Assembly: GCA_937138275.1 (NCBI GenBank)
Contig: CAKZOY010000189.1
Location: forward strand, 1-5,591
Source of the DNA: an uncultured Chloroflexota bacterium
GTDB lineage: Bacteria > Chloroflexota > Anaerolineae > B4-G1 > DUEL01
Direction: 5' to 3'
Length of the DNA: 5,591 nucleotides
Every line of letters begins with the position of its first letter. The stretch's first letter is position 1. Shown piece after piece: positions 1-4,428 of the stretch. A program made the translations under genes and the position numbers. Under the pieces are notes generated by a model that worked only from the letters and a program-made list of their open reading frames with translations, made no database searches and had not been told where the DNA came from.

Positions 1-71
1 AGTCGGAAGTCGGGAGTCGGTAGTCGGAAGTCGGGAGTCGGTAGTGGGGAGTCGGTAGTGGGTAGTTGGGG
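1..71. repeat. 7-bp tandem repeat array (AGTCGGn)
   Basis: Ten head-to-tail 7-bp units fill the left edge. The first six are AGTCGG followed by A, G, T, A, G, T, so they also form two copies of a 21-bp higher-order repeat (1-21 and 22-42). The next four units (43-70) are degraded versions such as AGTGGGG and AGTTGGG. The array runs off the window, so its true length is unknown. It lies about 45 bp upstream of the coaD ribosome binding site, so it is in or next to the coaD promoter region unless coaD is transcribed from an upstream gene. It has no coding potential that I trust. Confidence 0.93.
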
Positions 72-115
72 CGGGGGCCTGGGGAAGTGAAGTAGATGGA
101 CAAAATCCCATCCAT

Positions 116-122
116 GAAGGAG
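116..122 (+). promoter_or_regulatory. Ribosome binding site of coaD
   Basis: GAAGGAG lies 9 nt before the ATG at 132. This decides the start: the reading frame is open from an upstream ATG at 96, but that codon has no comparable Shine-Dalgarno sequence, and CoaD proteins normally begin only two to five residues before the conserved YPGTFDP motif. Confidence 0.8.
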
Positions 123-131
123 AAAAATCTG

Positions 132-656
132 ATGTGTCGCGCTCTCTACCCCGGCACGTTTGACCCCATCCATCTTGGCCACATGGACATCGCCATCCGC
201 GCGGCAGCCATTTTTGACGAAGTGGTGATCGGTGTGTACGATCGCCCCGCCAAGAACCTCCTGTTCACGCTGGAGGAACGGGTAAAATTGGCCTCGGAAG
301 CGGTGAAAGACGTCCCCAACATCGTTGTTCGGCCGTACGGGGGGCTGACAGCGGAATTCGCCCGCCAGATCGGCGCCAAGGTTATCGTCCGCGGCCTGCG
401 CGTCGGCAGCGACTTTGAGTGGGAATACCAGATGTCCCTGACCAACCGGCAACTGGCCCCGGAGATTGAGTTCGTCTGCCTGATGACGCGGCAAGAGCAC
501 GCGTTCCTCAGTTCCAGCATTCTGAAGGAAGTAGCGCTGCTGGGCGGTGACGTGAGCCAGATGGCACCGCCCAACGTCATCGCCGCCCTGGAGCAGAAAC
601 GCCGGGAACTGGAGCGGGGTAAGGGTGCCGTGCCTCTCGTTTCCCTGCGCGATTAG
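132..656 (+). CDS. coaD: Phosphopantetheine adenylyltransferase (CoaD)
   Basis: Cytoplasmic enzyme of coenzyme A synthesis. It transfers AMP from ATP to 4'-phosphopantetheine, giving dephospho-CoA and pyrophosphate. The 174-residue product is a nucleotidyltransferase-fold protein. YPGTFDP is at residues 6-12, followed by the HxGH nucleotide-binding signature at 14-17 (H14 and H17). The family landmarks follow in order: K41 with FTLEER at 45-50, RGLR at 88-91, the DFEWEYQ segment at 94-100, and the C-terminal SSS-ILKEVA block at 127-135 with GGDVS at 138-142. It is slightly longer than E. coli CoaD (about 159 residues) because of a charged tail after residue 158 that I do not regard as functional. 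The start at 132 is chosen from the ribosome binding site and the family length; an upstream ATG at 96 would add 12 residues. The coiled-coil gene follows after 39 bp and is probably cotranscribed. Confidence 0.96.
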   Translation: MCRALYPGTFDPIHLGHMDIAIRAAAIFDEVVIGVYDRPAKNLLFTLEERVKLASEAVKDVPNIVVRPYGGLTAEFARQIGAKVIVRGLRVGSDFEWEYQMSLTNRQLAPEIEFVCLMTRQEHAFLSSSILKEVALLGGDVSQMAPPNVIAALEQKRRELERGKGAVPLVSLRD

Positions 657-695
657 ATTCAAATGCCCGACGGAAGAACGTCCCGGAGGTGAGCC

Positions 696-1148
696 ATGGA
701 TATCCTGCACCTGGTAGACCGGCTGGAGGAGACGCTGAAGAAAAGCCGTCGGCTGCCGTTTTCGGCCGTCCGCCTGGTGGACGAGCGCCGATTGCTCGCG
801 CTGGTAGAACAGATGCGCATCTCGGTGCCCGAAGAGGTACGCCGCGCCCAGCGGGTCAACCAGGAGCGGGAGCGCATCCTGGCCCAGGCGCGCGAGGAGG
901 CCGAGCGACTGGTTCGGGAGGCGGAGCAGCGGGCACGGGAGTTGACCGCCGATCACTCTCTCGTTCGCGCGGCCGAAACGCGCGCCGCCGCTATCCGCGA
1001 GCAGGCCGAACAGGAAGCAGCTACCCTCCGCAAAGAGGCCGATGAGTACGTCTTCGGCGTTCTCTGTCAACTGGAAGAAGAACTGCGGCGCACTCTGCGC
1101 GTCGTGGAGAACGGACTGAGGAAGTTGCAGAAGACAAAGAACGAGTGA
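696..1148 (+). CDS. CoaD-linked coiled-coil protein, function unknown
   Basis: 150 residues, soluble, with no signal peptide or membrane segment. Residues 1-45 form a small conserved-looking head (MDILHLVDRLEE, then a leucine-rich LVDERRLLALVEQM segment at 27-40, then VPEE at 44-47). Residues 46-118 are a long, charged, Ala/Glu/Arg-rich helix expected to form a coiled coil, and 120-146 is a further helix with a basic end. From memory, similar proteins sit beside coaD in Firmicutes and Chloroflexota and are often labelled 'ATPase' or 'ATP synthase subunit b-like'. That label probably reflects coiled-coil similarity: there is no N-terminal membrane helix as in a true b subunit, and no nucleotide-binding motif. 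GGAGGTGA at 685-692 supports the ATG at 696. The gene is 39 bp after coaD, and its TGA stop is the first part of a long hairpin (1146-1182). A role in envelope or division scaffolding (DivIVA-like) is possible but unsupported. Confidence 0.8.
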   Translation: MDILHLVDRLEETLKKSRRLPFSAVRLVDERRLLALVEQMRISVPEEVRRAQRVNQERERILAQAREEAERLVREAEQRARELTADHSLVRAAETRAAAIREQAEQEAATLRKEADEYVFGVLCQLEEELRRTLRVVENGLRKLQKTKNE

Positions 1149-1182
1149 TTTTTGCGGACGGCTTCGCCGCCCGCAAAAATCA
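1146..1182. repeat. Long palindromic hairpin, TTTTTGCG family, copy 1
   Basis: Arms 1146-1162 and 1166-1182 pair over 17 positions with one mismatch (A1158 against C1171) around a TTC loop. The outer part is TTTTTGCGG/CCGCAAAAA and the inner part is GGC-TTC-GCC. The outermost pair uses the first base of the coiled-coil gene's TGA stop, so the hairpin starts exactly at the end of that gene. A second copy with the same outer and inner parts but a different middle is at 4347-4385. The T run is in the left arm and the A run in the right arm on both strands, the reverse of an intrinsic terminator. Confidence 0.9.
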
Positions 1183-1204
1183 TCCTCATAATCTCTTGAG
1201 CGCT

Positions 1205-2419
1205 ATGGAACCTATCCGTCTCCTCCATTTCGCCGATCTGCACATCGGCATAGAGAACTACGGCCGGTTGGACCCTACCACCGGTCTCAACGGGCGGGTG
1301 CTGGATTTCCTGGCCCGCCTGGACGAGGTGGTGCAATACGCCCTGGAGCACGAGGCCGACCTGGTGCTCTTCGCCGGAGATGCCTACAAGACCCGCGACC
1401 CCAATCCCACCTACCAGCGGGCCTTCGCCCGCCGCATCAAGCAACTGACCGACGCCGGTATCCCGGTGCTTCTGCTGGTGGGCAACCACGACCTGCCCGC
1501 AATGCCCCAGCGGGCGTCCAGCGTGGACATCTTCCACACCCTCGCCGTCCCCAACGTCTACGTCGGGCGGGAGGAAGGGGTCATTCGCATTCCCACCCGC
1601 CGCGGCCCCGTCCAGGTCGGCGTCATCCCCTTCCCGGTGCGCCAGCGGCTGCTGACCCAGGAGGAGTACCGTCACGCGTCGGTGGAGCAGATAGACGAGG
1701 CACTGCGGACGGTGGTTAGTCAGATCATCCAGGCGATGGCCCGGCAACTGGACCCCGGCATCCCCGCCGTCCTGGCCGCGCACCTCTCCGTCTCCGGCGC
1801 AATGTACGGTTCGGAACGCAGCGTGATGATCGGCCGCGATGCTGTCATCCTCCTCTCCGTCCTGACCGACCCCGCATGGGATTACGTCGCATTGGGGCAC
1901 ATCCACAAGCACCAGAGCCTGCACAACGGGTATCCGCCCGTGGTCTACGCCGGGAGTCTGGAGCGGATAGACTTCGGGGAGGAGAAAGACCTCAAGGGGT
2001 TCTGCTGGGTGGAACTCCGGCGCGGCGAGACGACCTGGCAATTTGTAGAGGTCAACGCCCGCCGTTTCGTCACGATCACCGCCGACCTGCGGGAGGAGGA
2101 CGATCCGCTGGCCGCGCTGCGGGGTTCAATCGCCCAGCACAATATCCGCGACGCCGTCGTCCGGGTGCAGATTCGCCTTCGCCCGGAGCAGGAGCGACTG
2201 GTGCGGGATACCGACATCCGCCCCCTGCTGACCGACGCGGCCTTCATCGGCGCGATCACCCGCGAGGTGGAGCGGAAGGCGCGCCTCCGACTGGGAACGG
2301 TGCGCCCCGAGGAGTTGACCCCACCACAACTTCTGGAGCGGTATCTGGAGGCGAAAGAGGTACCTCCGGAGCGCCGACGGGAACTGCTGGAGGCGGCGCG
2401 GGAGATTTTTGGGGAGTAA
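1205..2419 (+). CDS. sbcD: SbcD/Mre11-type DNA exonuclease subunit
   Basis: 404-residue metallophosphoesterase of the SbcD/Mre11 family, normally the nuclease half of the SbcCD (Mre11-Rad50) complex that processes double-strand ends and cleaves DNA hairpins. All metal-site motifs are visible: D11 and H13 in FADLHIG, G58-D59 in FAGDAYKTRD, GNHD at 93-96, H193 in LAAHLS, and GHIH at 231-234. Residues from about 260 to 404 are the accessory or capping region, charged and less conserved. Length matches E. coli SbcD (about 400 residues). The frame stays open upstream to a GTG at 1145, but that extension translates the hairpin at 1146-1182, while the family motif starts right after the ATG at 1205, so I chose 1205. 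Its Shine-Dalgarno sequence is weak (only GAG at 1198-1200). No sbcC lies downstream; a small unknown gene follows after 22 bp. Confidence 0.92.
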   Translation: MEPIRLLHFADLHIGIENYGRLDPTTGLNGRVLDFLARLDEVVQYALEHEADLVLFAGDAYKTRDPNPTYQRAFARRIKQLTDAGIPVLLLVGNHDLPAMPQRASSVDIFHTLAVPNVYVGREEGVIRIPTRRGPVQVGVIPFPVRQRLLTQEEYRHASVEQIDEALRTVVSQIIQAMARQLDPGIPAVLAAHLSVSGAMYGSERSVMIGRDAVILLSVLTDPAWDYVALGHIHKHQSLHNGYPPVVYAGSLERIDFGEEKDLKGFCWVELRRGETTWQFVEVNARRFVTITADLREEDDPLAALRGSIAQHNIRDAVVRVQIRLRPEQERLVRDTDIRPLLTDAAFIGAITREVERKARLRLGTVRPEELTPPQLLERYLEAKEVPPERRRELLEAAREIFGE

Positions 2420-2441
2420 GCAAGTGGGCAAAGGAGGAGTG

Positions 2442-2858
2442 ATGGACGTTTCCGCACTGGCTGGTGAACTGGTGAAGTTTCTGGCCCCCGTGTTGCCTTT
2501 TCTGCTCAAGTTGGGCGAGAAGGCAGCGGAGGAGGTGGGGAAGCGGTTGGGAGGTGGGGCGCTGGACCTGGCCCGCGACCTCTGGGATCGGCTGCGGGGC
2601 CATCCAGAAGTAGAGAAGGCCGCCCGGGACGTCGCCGCGATGCCCGACGACCCCGATGCCCAGGCCGCCCTGCGCCTGCAAATCAAGAAACTGCTAACGG
2701 AAGACCCTGCCCTGGCGCAGGAACTGACCCAACTCTGGGAGAAGGCCCCGGCGGAGGTCCGCACGGTTGTAGCGGTGGGCGAGCGTTCCGTCGCCATCGG
2801 CGGCGACGCCCCCGGCAACATCATCATCACCGGCGACCGCAACCGAATAGAACGGTAG
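2442..2858 (+). CDS. Small helical protein with C-terminal duplicated Gly-Asp motif
   Basis: 138 residues, function not known. Residues 1-55 look helical: a hydrophobic stretch at 10-24 (LVKFLAPVLPFLLKL), possibly an amphipathic or membrane-touching helix, then EKAAEEVGKRLGGGALDLARDLWDRL-type sequence. Residues 56-102 are further helices with the pattern DDPDAQAALRLQIKKLL (69-85) followed by TEDPALAQELTQLWE. The tail differs sharply: residues 115-135 read SVAIGGDAPG then NIIITGDRN, two short beta-like half-repeats of the form hydrophobic-x-hydrophobic-x-Gly-Asp. I recall proteins with this kind of body and tail in Chloroflexota, Cyanobacteria and Actinobacteria, with related tails on NACHT/TIR/WD40-type proteins; this is unverified. 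AAGGAGG at 2431-2437 selects the ATG at 2442 over an upstream TTG at 2409 that overlaps sbcD. The 22-bp gap suggests cotranscription with sbcD. Confidence 0.8.
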   Translation: MDVSALAGELVKFLAPVLPFLLKLGEKAAEEVGKRLGGGALDLARDLWDRLRGHPEVEKAARDVAAMPDDPDAQAALRLQIKKLLTEDPALAQELTQLWEKAPAEVRTVVAVGERSVAIGGDAPGNIIITGDRNRIER

Positions 2859-2990
2859 CGCAAGCAGGCGCCACTCTGCTTCGCCATAGCACACTTGCCC
2901 ACCCACCTGCATGCCTGCCTTAAAGTAACGGATGAATATGTGGGGCTGAAAGGGTCGGTTTAACCTGCCCCTCTTCGTTTGCCTGCCTCA

Positions 2991-3035
2991 CCCCCCACCC
3001 CCCCTCCCCGCAGCGGCATTCGCCGCACGGGGAGG
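2991..3035. repeat. C-run tract fused to a GC hairpin
   Basis: On the plus strand, C runs of 6, 7 and 4 (2991-3009) are separated by single A and T bases. The last run forms the left arm of a hairpin: CCTCCCCG at 3003-3010 pairs with CGGGGAGG at 3028-3035, and inside it GCGGC (3013-3017) pairs with GCCGC (3022-3026) around an ATTC loop, with a small asymmetric internal loop between the stems. It resembles the C-rich palindromic intergenic repeats I recall from Chloroflexota and Cyanobacteria, but there is only one copy here. The minus strand could form a G-quadruplex. Confidence 0.7.
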
Positions 3036-3110
3036 TAAGGGCCAAGAGATGCCTATACTCAAGTCATTTTCGCCAGAATAGAGTTTTAGTAACAGTTCAG
3101 GCTATTGTTC

Positions 3111-3242
3111 TTCAGCGATTGAAATCGCCCCTCAAGGGCTTACAGCCGGGCGTCCACCTGCGGGGACGCCGCCCCGGCGACCGCGCAGGCGGTCGCCCGG
3201 CACGAAGTGCCCTCCCAGGTGCGGTTTCAACCGCTGGCTGAA
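3111..3242. repeat. Multi-hairpin MITE/REP-like element with inverted ends
   Basis: The ends are 15-bp inverted repeats (3114-3128 and 3221-3235) matching at 13 of 15 positions, and each end is itself a small hairpin (GCGAT-TGAA-ATCGC on the left, GCGGT-TTCA-ACCGC on the right). Between them are three more stem-loops: 3150-3155 with 3164-3169 (6 bp), 3176-3184 with 3189-3197 (perfect 9 bp, GCAG loop), and 3199-3203 with 3207-3211 (5 bp, GAA loop). TTCAG at 3111-3115 and CTGAA at 3238-3242 extend the outer inverted repeat. It carries no gene, so it is best described as a small non-autonomous repeat or structured RNA leader. It ends about 27 bp before the isomerase ribosome binding site. Confidence 0.75.
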
Positions 3243-3279
3243 CAGTTACGAGTTTTCCTTCTCATCTCAAGGAGCACCA

Positions 3280-4341
3280 ATGGTCAATCTGGACGAACTG
3301 AGCATCTACGAACAGGGCGATCCCCAGCGAATGCGGGATCGCATCGCCGAGTTGCCCGTTCACTGCGCCGACGCCTGGCATCTGGTGCAGGACTTCTCCC
3401 TGCCGGAGTCGTACCGGGAGGCGCGCGGAGTAGCAGTACTGGGGATGGGCGGGTCGGCCATCGGCGGCGACCTGGCCGCGGGCCTGGTGGCTGGCGAATG
3501 TCCGGTGCCGGCGACCGTCGTCCGGGGCTACGACCTGCCCGCCTGGGTCGGGCCGGAGACACTGGTCGTGGGGTCCAGTTACTCCGGCAAGACAGAAGAG
3601 ACCCTCACCGCGTTCGCCCAGGCCCTGGAACGGGGCTGCAAGACGGCGGTCATTGCCACGGGCGGCGACCTGGCCGCCTGGGCAGAGGAGCGAGGAATCC
3701 CTCTGCTCCGTTTCTCCCCCTGCCTGGCGCCGCGGGCTGCCATCGGCTACTCCCTGATGCTTCTCCTGGGCGTCCTCTGGCGCGCCGGACTGGTGCGGGA
3801 CTACGGGGAGGACCTGGACGAGGCGATCGCCGTTCTGGAAGATTGGCAACGGGAACTGCGCCCCGAAACGCCCACCGTCCGCAACCTGGCAAAGCGCCTG
3901 GCCGGGCAGTTGGTCGGAAAATTACCGGTGGTCTACGGCGCGGGCTTTCTGGCCCCGGTCGCCCGGCGCTGGAAGGGACAGTTCAACGAAAACGCCAAGC
4001 AGTGGGGAATCTGGGAGGATATGCCGGAACTGAACCACAACGCGGTGGTGGGGTACGGGATGCCCGACGGGGTGCGGGAGCGGGTGTACGTGGTGATGCT
4101 TCGCTCCCGGCAGGACCATCCCCGCGTACAGGCCCGCTGGGAGGTGACAAGGGAACTGCTACTGCAGGAGGGGATCGCACCCGACGAAATCTGGGCGCGG
4201 GGGAAGAGCCTTCTGGCCCAGATGCTCTCGCTGGTCCACTTCGGGGATTACGTCAGCCTCTACCTGGCGATCCTGAACGGGGCGGACCCGACCCCCGTTC
4301 TGCCGATTGATTACCTGAAGAGGCGGCTGGCCGGGATGTAG
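3280..4341 (+). CDS. Bifunctional phosphoglucose/phosphomannose isomerase
   Basis: 353-residue cytoplasmic enzyme of the archaeal/bacterial PGI/PMI family, which interconverts glucose 6-phosphate or mannose 6-phosphate with fructose 6-phosphate. It has two sugar-isomerase (SIS) domains. The first carries GMGGSAIGGD at 55-64 and the phosphate-binding SYSGKTEET at 100-108. The second starts near VVYGAGFLAPVARRWK at 217-232 and has FNENAK at 235-240 and ELNHN at 250-254. E237 and H253 are 16 residues apart, the same spacing as the catalytic Glu203 and His219 that I recall for the Pyrobaculum enzyme; K347 near the C-terminus probably matches its active-site lysine. The ending FGDYVSLYLAILNGADPTPV (321-340) is typical of the family. 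AAGGAG at 3269-3274, 5 nt before the ATG, supports the start. It is expressed alone: a spacer lies upstream and a convergent gene downstream. Confidence 0.93.
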   Translation: MVNLDELSIYEQGDPQRMRDRIAELPVHCADAWHLVQDFSLPESYREARGVAVLGMGGSAIGGDLAAGLVAGECPVPATVVRGYDLPAWVGPETLVVGSSYSGKTEETLTAFAQALERGCKTAVIATGGDLAAWAEERGIPLLRFSPCLAPRAAIGYSLMLLLGVLWRAGLVRDYGEDLDEAIAVLEDWQRELRPETPTVRNLAKRLAGQLVGKLPVVYGAGFLAPVARRWKGQFNENAKQWGIWEDMPELNHNAVVGYGMPDGVRERVYVVMLRSRQDHPRVQARWEVTRELLLQEGIAPDEIWARGKSLLAQMLSLVHFGDYVSLYLAILNGADPTPVLPIDYLKRRLAGM

Positions 4342-4391
4342 GGGAAGTTTTTGCGTGGGGTGGCTTCGCCACCCCACGCAAAAACCTTCCC
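4342..4391. repeat. Long palindromic hairpin, TTTTTGCG family, copy 2
   Basis: Arms 4347-4364 and 4368-4385 pair perfectly over 18 bp around a TTC loop. After one bulged C (4386), GGGAA (4342-4346) and TTCCC (4387-4391) add five more pairs. The outer TTTTTGCG/CGCAAAAA and inner GGC-TTC-GCC parts match the copy at 1146-1182, but the middle differs (TGGGGT/ACCCCA here) while staying self-complementary. The extended stem starts one base after the isomerase's TAG stop. The T run comes before the GC stem and the A run after it on both strands, so this is not a standard intrinsic terminator. Confidence 0.92.
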
Positions 4392-4397
4392 TTACGC

Positions 4398-4424
4398 AAA
4401 GCGGGCGGCCCAACCGCCCGCTTT
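4398..4424. terminator. Bidirectional intrinsic terminator
   Basis: AAAGCGGGCGG (4398-4408) and CCGCCCGCTTT (4414-4424) pair perfectly over 11 bp around a 5-nt CCCAA loop. A-tract, GC stem and T-tract are in the right order on both strands, so it can stop the plus-strand isomerase transcript and the minus-strand ABC ATPase transcript, whose stop codons are at 4341 and 4429. The T-tract is short (three T, then AT-rich sequence), so its strength is uncertain. Confidence 0.8.
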
Positions 4425-4428
4425 ATGT

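Larger units (their letters stand above)
2859..3279. other. 421-bp intergenic spacer rich in repeats
   Basis: No credible gene on either strand. In order it holds: a weak imperfect stem-loop at 2858-2884 just after the small gene's stop (9 bp with one bulge, no T run, so at best a poor terminator); a duplicated TGCCTGCCT at 2912-2920 and 2980-2988; a C-run/hairpin block at 2991-3035; an AT-richer stretch at about 3050-3110 where the isomerase promoter could lie, although I see no convincing -35/-10 pair; the multi-hairpin element at 3111-3242; and the isomerase ribosome binding site AAGGAG at 3269-3274. Confidence 0.75.

Noticed and set aside
96..131. Upstream ATG extending coaD by 12 residues
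   Set aside because: The strong ribosome binding site at 116-122 lies within this extension and points to the ATG at 132, which also matches the normal family start.
1067..2041. 324-codon open frame on the minus strand opposite sbcD
   Set aside because: It lies opposite an SbcD with every catalytic motif intact, has low-complexity Gly/Val/Asp/His-rich composition and no recognisable domain. Long antisense frames are expected in high-GC coding DNA.
2858..2884. Stem-loop after the small gene as a terminator
   Set aside because: The stem has a bulge and is not followed by a T run on the plus strand; it is noted only within the spacer description.
3050..3110. Possible promoter with TATACT at 3054-3059
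   Set aside because: No matching -35 hexamer at the right distance and no clean extended -10, so it is not better than chance.
3114..3235. CRISPR-like motif (ATTGAAATCGC / GTTTCAACCGC)
   Set aside because: The motif resembles CRISPR repeat ends, but there are only two copies in inverted orientation with structured sequence between, no regular spacers and no cas gene.
3091..3247. AACAGTT direct repeats as a target-site duplication
   Set aside because: They lie 16 bp and 5 bp from the inverted ends, so they do not abut the element as a true duplication should; a 7-bp match may be chance.
3207..4310. 367-codon plus-strand frame overlapping the isomerase, slightly longer than the real gene
   Set aside because: Its translation is Arg/Gly/Pro-rich and unlike any family, it has no ribosome binding site, and it begins inside the multi-hairpin element. 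The isomerase in the neighbouring frame has all SIS motifs.
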